A stretch of 64,000 bases of DNA from Loripinus fragilis (GCA_964019695.1 OZ026524.1:29676164-29740163); one strand, 5' to 3'; shown: positions 42,963-55,760, numbered from the stretch's first letter. Numbers and translations are program-made. Notes: generated from the sequence alone by a model not told the origin.

Positions 42963-43154
42963 AACGCGCTACTTATAAATTGCAGCAGACGACAATTTCA
43001 AAATTTGTTGCTTTCTCAAAAATCAATAAGGTATAATATTACATGAGAATCGTCTTACGATTCTCATGAAATATCATACCTTATCTTTTCCAAAAATAAG
43101 GAAAGAGGTCGCAAGATTCGTCGTCTGCTGCAGTCGTGATTGGTGCTTTAAGGT
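42963..43154. mobile_element. M2 palindromic MITE
   Basis: Inverted ends ACGCGCTACTTATAAATTGC and GTGATTGGTGCTTTAAGG. The core hairpin is CGTCTTACGATTCTCATG with paired AAGGTATAATATT. It matches the family in opposite orientation to the 32.7-kb copy. Confidence 0.75.
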
Positions 43155-43247
43155 TTAACACCTTTTTATACAGCGAATCCTGTATCTTTTTAAGATGGTC
43201 TCTATAGCTGCCATATTGGATTTTTATGATTTTGCACAAAATAAGGA

Positions 43248-43345
43248 AGAAGGCAAAAATCAGGAATCGATACAATTGAGTACCACACTGAGTGGGAAAG
43301 TGACAAAAACCCAAGAATACATCAAATACAAGAGAGCCAATACAT
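43248..43345 (-). mobile_element. family B 3' tail fragment
   Basis: AAAAATCAGGAATCGATACA, GAGTACCACACTGAGTGGGA and AAGAGAGCCAA match the terminal part of the 50.5-kb tail. Confidence 0.6.
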
Positions 43346-43399
43346 CAGCCCTTTTACATCGTTTTAAAAGATGGCAACTATACAGCAGCTATATTGGTT

Positions 43400-44150
43400 T
43401 TTGTGACTTCTACGTCTGATATTCCACCCACAAGTTCAGCTTGATCTCATGAGCAGTTTGGGATAACAAAATGGAGCTTTTTGGTGCATAGTACTATGCG
43501 TAATGCTCCTTACATACACCCGAGCCATGATTCGATTCTCGAATTGTGGCGGACTTTCCCGAATGTGTCAGGATGGTCGTCATATAGCATGCATTGCGTC
43601 CTTTAATCCATCTGCTATTTAGACCATGGCATCATTTTCTATTTTTAGACAACATTAAAAAATTCAAGAAAAACCTAAGTTAAGTTTTGAATTATTTTGA
43701 AAATATTATGGAAAATTAAGGATTTGCCCCAAAAGAGCAATCCGCTCTATTTCCATAATATTTTCAGGTACATGATAATTATATTATTTCAACGCATCAA
43801 AAGGCATTATTATGGAGATAAGGGTTATTAAAATCTGAACCAACCTGGTTTTCTTCACGTAATTTCAGCATCATTAAACGAGCGGTCCATGATACAAATT
43901 CAAAATTTTATTTCAAGATACAATGTAGATACCATGGTTGCCATATTGAATGATATGGCGTCACCATGAAATTTAATCTGAACCTCCGAGAAGACCATAC
44001 ATACTTTCAAATACGTCGGACGGCAACTGCAGATACATGTACAACTATTTTTTTTATCAAAAAAAAAAATGGAAGTCAAATTGGATTTCAACACACCATG
44101 ACGTATGTAATTAATTGTAACCATACATTATGAACTGATCTTCCATGCGC
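43400..44150. other. unidentified non-coding with one hairpin
   Basis: 43698-43766 forms a hairpin from TTGAAAATATTATGGAAA and TTTCCATAATATTTTCA. No gene seen. Confidence 0.45.
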
Positions 44151-44152
44151 GG

Positions 44153-44850
44153 ATCCAGAAAGTTTTGCCAGAGGGGGTCCAACTTTGACAACGTTGTTTT
44201 TGTTGTTTTTTTTATCAGATAATGAGGGCGAGATGATCCTAATACCACTACTGATCACATCTAGTGTGCCATCATCGGTGCGCCTAAGAAACGCCATTTA
44301 AATGGCGTTTCTCTTTCGGGGCGATGATGCGGGGCCCAACATTGAATGCTGGCTTCGATTTTCAGGGGTTTTGGACCAGTATTGCTAAAAAAAACTATAT
44401 TTTTGTGATTTTTAGGGCGGAGCGGGGTCTGGACCCCCTGCTCCCCCTCTTGATCCGCCCAATTTATTCCACACACTATTTCAGCTTGATCTATCAAGCA
44501 GTTTTCAAAATGGCCATCATGGCAGCTACATGCGCGGGTCCATAGGAGGGACAAGGGTTCCGCCCCCCCCCCCCCCCCCTTGAAAAATCACAAAAATATA
44601 GGGTTTCTTAGCAATACTGGTCCGGATCCCCTGAAAAATCACAAAGCTTCCCAAGCCAGCATTCAATGACTGGCCATCATCGGCACGCCAGCGAAATGCC
44701 ATTTAAATGGCGTTTCGCTGGCGGGCCGATAATGGCTTGTATTGCTATCTGGATCGGCGTCCCTTCCCTCATAAACTAAAAACAAAAAAGGTGGTCGAAA
44801 TTGGACCCCTCTGACAAAACTTTCTCGATCTGCGCATCCATGGCAATTAT
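44153..44850. mobile_element. two M5 elements in tandem, each with a nested core palindrome
   Basis: The first (44153-44460) begins CATGCGCGGATCCAG and ends CTTGATCCGCCC. The second (about 44530-44850) runs from ATGCGCGGGTCC to TCGATCTGCGCATCCATGG. Both contain a palindrome centred on GCCATTTAAATGGC and the phrase GCC(C/A)A.CATTGAATG.TGGC.T, with G or C runs near one end. Confidence 0.7.
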
Positions 44851-44859
44851 AGGTCGCAT

Positions 44860-46480
44860 TTTTACTCCTCAAAATAATTGAACGACCAATACTATCAATT
44901 TTAACATTGATGCATTTTGTGTTGAACGTATTTTGAAAACCAATCTTACGATCTAGCTTAAATTTTTCGGACATCTTCGACGCCTTTATTGCCAAGTGAA
45001 ACAGCAAAAAGAAAATGGTAGAAATGTTACTAACAAGATTTTTTTTGTCATTTTAAAACTTGACTTAAATGTATTGGAATGTCACTTTTTGTGTGTTATC
45101 CATGGACCACAGAACTGTATGAAATGAATGAAAATTCCTTTTAGATACGGAAATATCTGGTTTTGCATGATTTTATTGTGTTTTAATCCCATCAATACCA
45201 CTCTTCTCTTCCTGTGGCTGTGGTGTAATGGCCAGACTATGGATTCAGACAACTGGTTTTGACGTTTGTCAGTGACAATCTTTAAACGATTCATCGGGAC
45301 ATCTTTCTAACACTGAAAGGCATAAATGACGAAAATCTGATTCTTGATGGTCAAGTACACACATTTTTTTGTTTCAGAAAACAAAACAATGTCGAAACTC
45401 CTTTGTCAGAGATGAAAATGCTTGCTTCCCAGTATATTGAATCTGTTTGAAGATTTTTTGCATTTAAACTGAACTGTTTAAAACAAAATTAAATTTGATG
45501 TCACTTTCATTCTACTCGAATGACCACAGAAGAATGTCTTTACCCCACCCACTGCCTTTTGAAAGTGGGGTTTTGAGGGTATGTGCAGTTGAGACACAGT
45601 TATGGCAGAATAAGGCACGGGTATCCTTAATAATGATTCTTGATTTATGTGCATAAAGAATAGAAAGGTTTGGGTCAAGTTTTACAGAATTTAAATGTTT
45701 GAGCTAATTATACTCACGTTCTCAAATCTTGGTCCTTAAATTATTTTGAGGAGTATATGTCATCATTTTTTACATATCTGAACTTCCATATCAGCATGAT
45801 GTCCCACAAAAAAGTAAGTGAGCATGTGAGTATTACCCAAAAATGCCACACCCAGAGACTGCAGACCAACGAACTTCACTGTGAGTACGACTTATCGAAG
45901 ACAGACAAACACAATACAATTGAAAAAAAAAAACTCACTATAAAGGACACAAATAATTGGGACACATGTAAGGGCCTAATTTCTGCTTGCGTATTGACTC
46001 TCTCTTCATCCCCTCAAATTTGACATGGAACATGGAATCAGGGTGTATTTCAGTGCGTGCTTTTTATTTTAAAAAAATACAATGATCTGCTTGAGAGTCT
46101 GCAATTATTTTAATATTTCGTTGATTATTGCTATTACTTCATTAAATACCGCATAGTATGACATTTTATTTCCATTTGCCATTTCAAAGGTCACATTAAT
46201 GATCTGATACATTCGTTGTTATACTTGTGGTGAATATGAACAGCATATGTCAAAAATGAAAAAAAGTTTTCATTACAAGTCATACAACTGATTTTTGGCA
46301 TAATTATTTAACCTTGAATTTTGACTCCAGTGTAATATTGGTTCACAGAACCCTTTATTGTAGTATGCACACCATAAGTATATGAACACCCCTGGTCAAA
46401 CATTTAAAGCGGAGTTAAGGTTACAAGACGTTTCACAGGTTTGAGTAAACTTGGCCTTGACATTTGACTTCAATTTTTCT
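44860..46480. other. unidentified non-coding with a diverged family A tail
   Basis: A diverged family A terminus lies at 45811-45910 (AAAGTAAGTGAGCATGTGAG, GAGACTGCAGACCAACG). Other ORFs are short, without recognisable similarity. Confidence 0.45.
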
Positions 46481-46486
46481 ACTCTT

Positions 46487-47535
46487 TACACTATTTTATC
46501 TCATAATTTAATTAAAGATTAACTTATTGATCTTAATGAAAGAACCTTCAATAGAGAAGGCTCTCCTAACCTTGCATGTAACAATAGAAATGTATTTTTC
46601 ACTTCACAACAGCCTAAATTGTAATGCATCGTCTTGTCAAAATGTATGTGATGTGCGGATTTTTTTGTTGGACAACATTTTTATACGATTCGGCACTAAG
46701 TTGTATAGATAGAGCTATAGGGATTCCAATGGACATTGTGCTCCTCTGGTTGCCGATTTATTCTTGTTTTGTCATGAAAGGGGCTTTATTATGTCTCTTT
46801 CTGATGATAAGCAGGCTGATATCATTGACGCTTTTAACACAAAATATTTGGATGATATTCTAAACAAAAATGATATTTATTTTGACAATATGGTAAGTAA
46901 AATATACCCTGCAGAGCTTCAACTTAATAAAGCAAATACAAAATTATGAACTTCTGATACTAAAGCTTCGTTTTTGAATTTGCATTTATTCATTTATAAT
47001 GATATTGTTTCTACCAAAATTTATGATAAACGTGACGATTTTGATTTGAAATTGTCAATTTTCTTTTTTTAGATGGCGAGGTTCCTCGCTCTACGTCCTA
47101 TTGGGTTTATATTTCTCAACTCATCCGATTTGCTAACTAGAGCATCTAACCATGAATCTGGAGTTCAACACTTGCAATAAATTTTTAACTCAGAAACTTT
47201 TCAAACAAGGCTATCGGTATTATAAACTTGCATTTTTTTCGAAATTTACTACAGATACTTTGTTTAATATCTAAATTCAATATTGGACTTTAGTCTCTCT
47301 TGCGCCAGGGGTTTCGGAACTAGAATTTAATGGCGACTTAGTGCATAAATTAAAGAAAATGGTTGGCTCTAATAATTTTTCAGCGCAGTTTATTCAAATA
47401 ATTTCTCATTAAGAAGATTGAATATACTTTTCATGTATTGCAACATATCGCATGCTTGGTGTCAACCCTATAACGGTTAGCAACTTCGCTATCCTCTTTA
47501 ATTGCACGCCGGGACTTGAAAAGAAATGAGAAGAA
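46487..47535 (+). pseudogene. family B reverse transcriptase, heavily degraded
   Basis: Read in several frames: ...NREGSPNLACNNRNVFFTS, LDNIFIRFGTKLYR, FCHERGF, then DAFNTKYLDDIL (catalytic YLDD kept at about 46842-46855), KIYPAELQLNKANTKL, then fragments of the KIYDKRDDFDL and PRSTSYWVYISQLIRF regions. Many stops and indels. The tail remnant ends near ATTGCACGCCGGGACTTG. Confidence 0.8.
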
Positions 47536-49360
47536 AACGGATAAGAGACAAAATAGTGGCTTGAAACATTGAGAAACTATTTCTGTCCATTTTAAAGAGT
47601 AAAAATGAAAGATAACAGAAAAATAGCTATTATTTTTACTTAAAAAGAAATCTAGACAATCACGTAGACTCTCCTGTGTTAAATGGAGCGAAATTAATAT
47701 TGTAACATATGGTTACTTGCAATGTGTTTGAATTCGAATTTCAAATGGACAGTATAATCCGATTGATTTTCGACAGTTTAAATTATACGGGAAGGGCAGA
47801 TATCATTAAGATGATATTTTCAGACGTGATATTTTTTCTAGTTTATTTATTATTTGTGTATGTTTTTCGCTGATTTGTAATTAAATATTCAGTAAACAAA
47901 ATTTCCATGTTGAACATCATTATATTTTGTAACTTACGAGGAATTAAATGATCTCATTATCACATATACGCCTCCGTATTGTGGAAACGGGATGGACCAT
48001 GCACTAATGTAGCCAGAATAGACGAAGAGCGTGGAATAGAAAAATCCGTCCCGATGATCAGCCAGCGATTGTCATAAATTTAAATGCGTCCACAGTACTT
48101 ACTCTTACGTGCTGGTACAGAACGCACTGTAGTCATTTTCGTATGCCCTGGCTCACGTCAACCTCGACTAATGCAAAATTAGTGGTGTTCCAGTTAGCGA
48201 CATGCTCTCAGTTGTTCAAGTTAGCGACATGCTCTCAGTATTTCGATAAAGCTTAAAGACATAAAATTTGAGCAATAATAGTGGTACCACTCATTATGAT
48301 TCTCTCCAGGGGTCATACTGGGCAGATCAAAGGGACAGTCATAATGAAGTGATTATGACTTCCCTAAAGGGACATTAAAGTGGTCCCATGAAGGGGGATT
48401 AGGTAATTTGTGATAAAATATATAATATTGATCTTTATCTGAGTGAAATATATATTGTGTTGTATACAGGTAAGTCCCCTCTGCTCTTGAGGCCCCTTTA
48501 ATTTTGTGAGATACTGAAACTGTCCCTTATCAGTTAATCCTTTAATGATATCTATTGGACAGGAGCATGTTAGCTTTATTGTACAATTTTACGTGTGTAA
48601 ATACAAATATTCCCTGAGTCGAAGACGAGTTTCCCGCTACAATATGGAATATTTGTATATTCAAGAGTATTTGTAAAATAAAATTCTTGTATCATGACCA
48701 ATAAAATAATCACGATTCAACTTATTCATTAGATATTCAAGTTAATTTAAGCTCCATCCTTGAGAGGGTCTTGTGGAAATTATTTAAGAGTTTAGATTAA
48801 AGGAAAGGCGGCAAAGTCATCATACAAATGTCTTTAATGCAAAAATATACTAATATTTATACTTTGATATGTGCACCAATAATTTACAGTCCTTTACAGT
48901 ACTTTACAAAACGGTAAATCTCAAATATTTTTTTGGTTAAAAAGAAACACACTATCTCAGTATCTCCTCTATGTTGGGACACACATTTCATGAGACTCTT
49001 ATACAACAGACACAAAATACATTCTTGCGGAAATTTCCAGGGAACAGATAATTTTTTACCCTTTGAAATGTCTGAGAAACATTGACACTATTTGTTAAAA
49101 TTAGATAGTGTGGTACCATTTGCTCTGCGTTGGTACTTTTGCCAAGAACACTCCATGCTTTTTGTATTGAAACGCAAAGAAAGTTTGGTAACCAGAATTA
49201 AGGAATGGTAATTCTTAAAATCTTCCCAAGGGGTAGAATGAGTTTCACTATGAGTTGAGGTTCTGGTTTATTTCACGGACAAAAGAGCAATAATACATTG
49301 AGAATAGTAAAATCGATCAATTTTGTGATGTAAACATTTGTATATCCAGATTGCTGACTC
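47536..49360. other. unidentified non-coding; small palindrome at 48597-48662
   Basis: GTAAATACAAATATTCC and GGAATATTTGTATATT pair around a GAGTCGAAGACGAG centre. 48026-48060 repeats the GGAATAGAAAAATCCGTCCC phrase of the 3.7-4.2-kb elements. No gene. Confidence 0.45.
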
Positions 49361-49362
49361 AG

Positions 49363-49530
49363 AGGGGCGGATCCAGGATGCTGCGGTTATTTTTTCTTAA
49401 ATATCCTATGAAAATGAAATAATATGGTCTCATTGCGACCAAATTATTTCATTTTAATAGGATATTTAAACGAGGGATTGGGTTCGAGCGAACCCTCTAG
49501 ACCCCCTATAGATCCACCACTGCATAGACA
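49363..49530. mobile_element. M5-like element with internal palindrome
   Basis: Ends GAGGGGCGGATCCAGGATG and TATAGATCCACCACTGC. The internal arms TTAAATATCCTATGAAAATG and CATTTTAATAGGATATTTAA lie at 49398-49468. Confidence 0.6.
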
Positions 49531-50488
49531 GGATCCTTACTGTTTCCCACTCTTATGTTTGAAAGCTCAAACAAGATATAAAAATCAAAGCACTGAGAGT
49601 ACTGATGGGGACGGCTGTATTAAAGCGTTCAAATAGGAGGTTGTTAGTTAGATAGTTTTCTATAACCTGCAAATGGAAACTGGAAGTCCTGTATCTGATG
49701 TAGGGTCAAACATATTGCCACAAAGTGAAATGGGATAGCAATCTTTCTGACGACGTTGTCATTTGTTCATTGAACAAAACCAGCCTTTTTGGGGCGAGTT
49801 TAATAAATGATATCCATATATGAACAGTGTAAGAAATCAGATGATTAATAACTAATTTAAGAAGTAAATAATCAAACTTTATTTTCTTAAGCTTTTATTA
49901 TAGAGCTTACAGTGTTTTATATAATCCCTCAATAAATGTTTGTGAAAGCTCTTCTGGCAGGTAAGCGGTAACAATTTCTCTTAACTTTCTTTGTCACAAC
50001 CCCAACTAAACATATGTAATGTGATCCCAAATAACGTGGCATGTTTTTTTTTCTCCTTCAGATTTTCTTTTGGTTTCTGTTGGTTAAAGATCTTATGAAG
50101 ATGAGAGAAAGTGTTTCCTAGTATCTTACCTAAGACAAATCAATCCACATATTCAAAGAAATTAATGATAATCAAGAACTGATTTGATAAAGTTCTGTCC
50201 AGTTTTGTATATGTTTTCCTTCTTTTACTGAATCGCCACCAGAGAATTTATGAAGTCTCTTAATGGCAGAGCCAAACCAATTGTATAATTTTGGTAGAGT
50301 GCATCATTAGGGACAATTCTGTGAAATTATTGTAAATTTTTGACCATTGGTTCAGGAGGAGAAGTCATTCAAAGACATTTCTTATCTGGAGCTTTGGCAG
50401 ATCCATTGTACAGTGGAGTAGAACCGTTTGTGCAAAATTGGTAGAAGACACCATGGGATACAAATCTGTGAAATTTAAGTAAGTAAGG
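49531..50488. other. unidentified non-coding; dispersed repeat at its right edge
   Basis: 50340-50460 resembles 52190-52290 (GGTTCAGGAGGAGAAGTCAT against AGTTCAGGAAGAAATTCTGT; GTGGAGTAGAACC against GGAGTGGAACC). The family B element seems to have landed within such a repeat. Confidence 0.45.
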
Positions 50489-51130
50489 GTGCAAAGATCA
50501 GGAATCGATACAATCAAGTACCACACCTGACCCAGGATACCAATGGGAAAGTGACAAAATCACAGTAGACACCACAAACGAGAGCCAAGAGGTCAGCCCT
50601 TTCCCAGCAGGTGACCACAAAGCACATATAAACAGACGCGCACAAAACATAGCAAGCACAAGACAGAACAAAAACATAAAAGATCCACAAAAGAAGTACT
50701 GCCTTGGAACGGTCAGTAAAATATTTTACTGGAGGGCTTACACTCGTTTTAACGGCGCCAACCTCACCCTTAATTCAGATGTGGATCAAGACACATAGAT
50801 ATTTGGTTTGCATGAAAGACCCCTAACTTATCAATGCATCATCTCCTAAAACATATACATCAAGATATAGCAAGGAGATAAAGCAAGGATAAGGACTCAA
50901 CAGTAAATTAAACTGAATACCGGAGTAAAAGAAATCCAACAGGTAAACCCCGGTGGGCCCAACAAACAGCCAAAGTATCAGGCCCATACCATCTCATCAA
51001 TAGATAAGTAATTAAGTCAGAACCATCATAGAGTCTGAAGTTCGACCCACCGGCGTGCAATTAAAGAGGAAAGCAAAGTTGCCAACCCTGATTGGGTTGA
51101 CTACCAAGTATGCAGTATGTTGCAATACAT
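50489..51130 (-). mobile_element. family B 3' tail
   Basis: Reference copy for the family: from GCAAAGATCAGGAATCGATA through GGTCAGTAAAATATTTTACT to the RT C-terminus. The sequence around 51000-51090 corresponds to the C-terminal coding end (complement of GACTTAATTACTTATC...). Confidence 0.75.
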
Positions 51131-52175
51131 TAATGTTTTAGCCAATCTTTTTATAATGGGAAATTGTTTTAATGAACTGCGCTGAAAAATTATTAGAGCC
51201 AACAATCTTCTTCAACTTATACACCAAGTCACCATAGAAATCAGGTTCCGAAAGTCCTTGGCCCAAGAGAGATTTAAGTCCAACTTGGAATTTAGAAATC
51301 AAATCATAGTATCGTCTATAAAATTTTGAAAATGTTTTGCGAAGTTTATGATACCAATAGCCTTGTTTAAGAAGTTTCTGAGTTAACAATTTTTTGCGAG
51401 TGTTGAAGTCAGCAACATAGCTAGATGCTCTAGCAAAACGAATGAGTTGAGAGATATAGACTCCATAGGATGTAGAACGAGGAACATCACCATCTAAAAA
51501 TGGGAAATTGACAATTTCAAAATCAAAGTCGTCACGTTTATCATAAATTTTGATAGAAACTATATCATTAGAAATTGACAAATGCAAGTCTAAAAATGCG
51601 GCTTCTGTATCAGAGGCATTGGCTTTATTAAGTTGGAGCTCTGAAGGGTATATTTGACTAACCATATTGTCAAAATAAACATTATTAATATTTAAAATAT
51701 CGTCCTAATATCTGGAAGTAGTGTTAAACGCATCAATAACATCAGCCTGCTTATCATCAGAAAGAGACATCATAAAGTCCCTTTCATAACAAAACAGGAA
51801 TAAATCTGCAACTAGGGGAGCACAATTAGTGCCCATAGGAATCCCAACTACTTGTCTATAGAGCTTGGTGCCAAATCGAATAAAAATGTTGTCCAACAAA
51901 ATGTCAGCGCATCACATACATTTTGACACGACCATGCATGATATTTTTTAAGTTTTTCTGAAGTAAAAAATGCATTTCTGTCACTACATGCAAGGTAAGG
52001 AGAGTCTTCTCTCTGGAAGGTTCTTTCAATAAGATCAATAAGTTGATCTTTAATTAAATTATGAGGTAAAGTAGTATAAAGAGTAGAAAAATCATAAGTA
52101 GACAAACTGGTCGCATTGAAATCTCTAGCTTTAAGTTTATCTAAAATTTCACCTGAATTTTTAATCGACCAAAAT
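51131..52175 (-). pseudogene. family B Penelope-like type reverse transcriptase, broken
   Basis: In minus-strand order: KLKARDFN, LSTYDFSTLYTTLPHNLIKD (motif A), ERTFQREDSPYLACSDRNAF, VCDALTF, then a frameshift (about 51899-51905), LDNIFIRFGTKLYRQVVGIP, MGTNCAPLVADLFLFCYERD (motif B), FNTTSRY, a stop replacing the residue before DD in the catalytic box (51705), DDILNINNVYFDNMVSQIYP, and the C-terminal half through NNFSAQFIKTISHY. It is 5' truncated at about 52175. One frameshift and one stop separate it from an open frame, so it is younger than the 46.5-kb copy. Confidence 0.85.
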
Positions 52176-53230
52176 AACTTGCTTTTGAGCCAGTAGTTCA
52201 GGAAGAAATTCTGTTAAAAGAAATTTCTTAGCTAGAGCTCTGACAATCTTTTGCTCAAAGGAGTGGAACCCCTGGTCATGAACCCGAAGACCTGAAGTCA
52301 CAGAAAGTAAAAAAAATGAAATAGTACATGTTCTTCAAATACAAATGGCTCTATAAAAGAATAGAAGTCCTAGATTTTTACCTCTAGCCCCACCCTGAGG
52401 TATGGCCACAAGGCTCTGAAGCTGTGACTGGAAGCCTACCATGAATATGATACCAAATGCCTAAATATGACTGTTTTCTTGTAAATGGTTGGAAAGATAT
52501 CTGCATAAGTTGGAAAGATAGAATAGCTCTTTTGAAAGGTTTCCTATATTATGACCTCTAGCCCCACCGTGGGGAATGAACCCTCAGGTTAAAAGTCACA
52601 GAGAGAATGTACCCATAGCGAGTTAAACAATGAAAAAATGTGAGGGGTCCCGGGTGCTCATTGTACTTGATGCCAGGGTTTACAGATTACTAATAAAGAT
52701 AGGTACCACCACGAAAGTGTGCCCGCAAACGCTAACATTGTTGAACTCGCCACTGTTGTTCAAATACAAATGATTTTAAAAAAGAAAATAAGATGCCCTT
52801 GATTTTGACCTCTAGCCCCAGAAAAATGAATATTTCTGGGGATATGATGCATTTAAGGGACTTTTCTTTAGGTCAAGGATATTTTTTTGGTAGCTAAAAT
52901 TTCAAATATTTTTGGGGTCCTTGAAATTCCAGATATGTTTTGGGGGTGAACGGTAGATACTGGACCAGACCCTACATATGAAGAGTTACCCCCTCCCAAA
53001 CCCCCTGGGACATACAAATACTTTTATGCAACAAGAATATGCTTTTACAAAGAGGCTCTGTCTACACTAAGAAATCGAAGCGTTTGTTGGCTGGCTGGCT
53101 GGCTGACTGGTTGATTGACTGAGAAGCAAGCAGACAAACAGCTATATTTTTGCTGCATACTGCTCTAAAACACTGGTCAGTTTTCTGTGGCGAGGGGTGG
53201 GGGTATTACTCTGATATTATCATATATACA
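52176..53230. other. dispersed repeat remnants
   Basis: A phrase CTCTAGCCCCAC/G occurs at about 52383, 52558 and 52810, with nearby TTCAAATACAAATG (52334, 52768), so this is a decayed repeated unit. GGCTGGCTGGCTGACTGG at 53090 is a short microsatellite. No gene. Confidence 0.45.
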
Positions 53231-53231
53231 G

Positions 53232-54286
53232 TGAGCCACTTTAGTTACGCACCACTTATAAAATGTAAAATTATTCCAAAAAGAAATAGGATGTTTTTAA
53301 TCTGAGACTACCAGCGTAAAGCACATCTATAGTTGCATTAGCCATTGAAATTTTATTGTGATCAGATCAGAAACAAATGAGAAAATAGATCTTGAAGGGC
53401 ACCACCCTCAAAACACCATTTCACACTGCATTATTTCGAATGAAACTCAGATCACATTGCACTTTTTTCAGGGTCGAATTTCTGCTATGCCAGAGATAAG
53501 AACTGATTTATTCTTGGCAATATCTAAGACTGGAATGTGTTTGTTAACTTTATAAAAAAACTAACGTTCTACTAGTTTTGTTCCCAGCTGGCCAAGGTTT
53601 GAAAAAAGTTGATTTTAGTACTTTTTTTAAAGTTAGATAAAATTTCGCATGATTCTTGGTAAACCAGTTATCAAAACACTTCTTTTATAATTTCATTTTA
53701 AACAACCATGTATCCGCCATTTATTTTCGTAAAAAAAATAATGGATTTATTGGTGTCACGGTGTTGACGTTAGTGATGACGTAACTACTACCAAGGCTAT
53801 GAGACGTGTTAATGATAAGATGTTCTAGTGTTTTGATACTTCTATGTCAACAAGTGAGTCATCACAAGACAATTTACGAAGGAAAATCTGTTTGATTATT
53901 GTAACTGACGTTAATATGACGTCAAAATGAGCATTTCTTCAAACAGTTACAGTGTTACTGATTTCAACGACCGAAAAAGGGGGTTTACTTGAATAAAATA
54001 ATTGTTTTTGGTGTTTTTCTGTCACAACGATCACTATTGATAATGCCTAGTGCAAAACGCAAATAGAAAATATAGACGTTCAGATTGCACGTGCAGTCGT
54101 GCACTTTTGTCAAAATTGCTTTTGTCGTAACAGAATGATTCACATGAGTGATTCCGATATTTTTTTTTTGATGTCTTCAAACAGATAAAATGTCAATAAG
54201 TAAATTATCATAGAGAATGTTCTATTCGACCATTTTTGTGAAAAAATGTGGGCGCTTAAAAAGTGGTGCGTAACTAAAGTGGCTCA
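53232..54286. mobile_element. 1.05-kb terminal-inverted-repeat element
   Basis: The left end TGAGCCACTTTAGTTACGCA, continuing CCACTT, is exactly mirrored at the right end (AAGTGGTGCGTAACTAAAGT then GGCTCA). The inverted repeat is 26 bp. The interior contains no transposase-like ORF. It splits an M5-like G-rich element whose halves lie at 53190-53230 and 54290 onwards. Confidence 0.8.
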
Positions 54287-54600
54287 TGAGGGGGGGGGGG
54301 GGGGGGGGGGGTTGGGAAAGTCAGAAAAAATAAAAGTTTGGGGGTATGATGAAATTATGATTTTTTTGACGTTTTTGGGAGTCATTTCTATCAATTTCGG
54401 GCGTTTTTGAGGTCAAGGTACAGATTTGAAAAAAAGAATTTGGGATGCTTAATTTCAAATATATTTTGGGTATGCCTGATATTCCTTATATTTTTGGGGA
54501 TAAAGAGTAGTTACGGGGTCTAAGCCTACGTATTTAGATAAATTAAAAGTATCCCCAATGGGGTCAGGCACACTTACCACCTGAGCTACTAGACAATCTA
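54287..54600. repeat. G-run and M5-like sequence
   Basis: An 11+ G run (54291-54311) and phrases such as TTTTGGGAGTCATTTCTATC and TGGGTATGCCTGATATTCC, related to 52870-52990. No gene. Confidence 0.5.
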
Positions 54601-54604
54601 GCAA

Positions 54605-54960
54605 AACAGGCCTACAAAAAATCAAATGAGCAAAGAACCGATACAGAGAGACAGACAGCCATTGACAAGAGGACAGGCAAGTATGCAGGCAGGCAGACGG
54701 CTAGATAATGCTGCTCACAGCCTTCAGAACATTGGACAGGCGCTCCAACCACCTGAGCTACTAGACACATGTAAGCTGGTTTAACGAGCATATAAGTAAA
54801 ATAACGAAGAACCAATGCAGACAGACAGATGGACAGACCGATTAACAGGCAGACAGACAAACAGCTAGATTTTGCTGCTCTCAACCTTTGGCACTTTGGT
54901 CAGGCGACCTTACTACCGTAGAAACTAGCTAATTTGGCTAAATCTACAGAGAAATAAAAA
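54605..54960. repeat. tandem duplication (~185 bp), SINE- or microsatellite-related
   Basis: Two copies share CAAAGAACCGATACAGAGAG / CGAAGAACCAATGCAGACAG, GGCAGACGGCTAGATAATGC / ACAAACAGCTAGATTTTGCT, and a CACCTGAGCTACTAGAC phrase that could be a decayed tRNA-like box on the minus strand. Confidence 0.55.
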
Positions 54961-55047
54961 AAAAGCGAAAACCCAATGGCTACATTCTGATCTAACCGTA
55001 ATTGATCCAGTGGTTTCAGCATACCACCTACCTATCTTTTGCCATAG

Positions 55048-55130
55048 ATGATTCTGATGATTTGAGTTTTAGGATTTCTGTGAACAAGAAAGCATATTAC
55101 AGAACAACGCCGACAATGGTCACATCCGCG
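55048..55130 (+). CDS. candidate internal exon, unidentified
   Basis: Acceptor-like TTTTGCCATAG, or alternatively GAGTTTTAG at 55072, precedes an open frame containing LSFRISVNKKAYYRTTPTMV then TSA. It is followed by a strong donor GTAAGA at 55131. I recognise no family. The exon end phase (0) does not fit the next candidate exon (57129, phase 1), so they need not belong together. Confidence 0.2.
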
Positions 55131-55131
55131 G

Positions 55132-55760
55132 TAAGATTAGGAGCATGCTCTCACCCCGTGGTTCAGATTCGCGTCAAACTCGCAATATGGGTTGTCCCTG
55201 CTGGTAGAAACTAACAGGCTATCAAAATGTAAGTGCCTTTGAGTCAATAATTAGTTCTTGCCGCTATAATTAGTATGTGATAAAATGGTTCTAAAAAGCC
55301 CTGCCCCACGGCCAGATAACAAAACCCCGCGGACGCTATAGTATTTTGTCACGCTTTTCCGCGGTTAAGACTTGCCACCGTTGAAGGGGTAGGGGCAGAA
55401 TTCCCGTTCTCATAAACAATCGACGATTATTTCATCCAAATCATTAACATACAGGTAAAAACAAGGGTCATTTCACCAAAAACGCAAAAAATATAGAAAA
55501 TAATTCTGTAAAAATGTGTAATTTTCAATCAATCCCAAAGTATCCCGATTTGAAGGACTCGTTCATTTTTCTCGCATATTTCTCGCATTACAGTGCTGTA
55601 ATGCCTTAGCCATGATCTGATGTTAGAGTGACTATTATATATGCCTTTAATCGACCCTGACAAGTGTTCGTAAAAACGTTTTCCTATTTCAAATGAGGGC
55701 CTCAGTTTATATAATTTTCGCGAAAAGACCAGTCGAAAAATATCCGCAGAAAAATATCAT
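55132..55760. other. unidentified non-coding stretch
   Basis: Nothing recognised besides short AT-rich runs. Confidence 0.35.

Noticed and set aside
54612..54884. 90-aa Leu/Cys-rich minus-strand ORF
   Set aside because: Generated by CAGACAGACAG-type microsatellite repeats in a tandem duplication.
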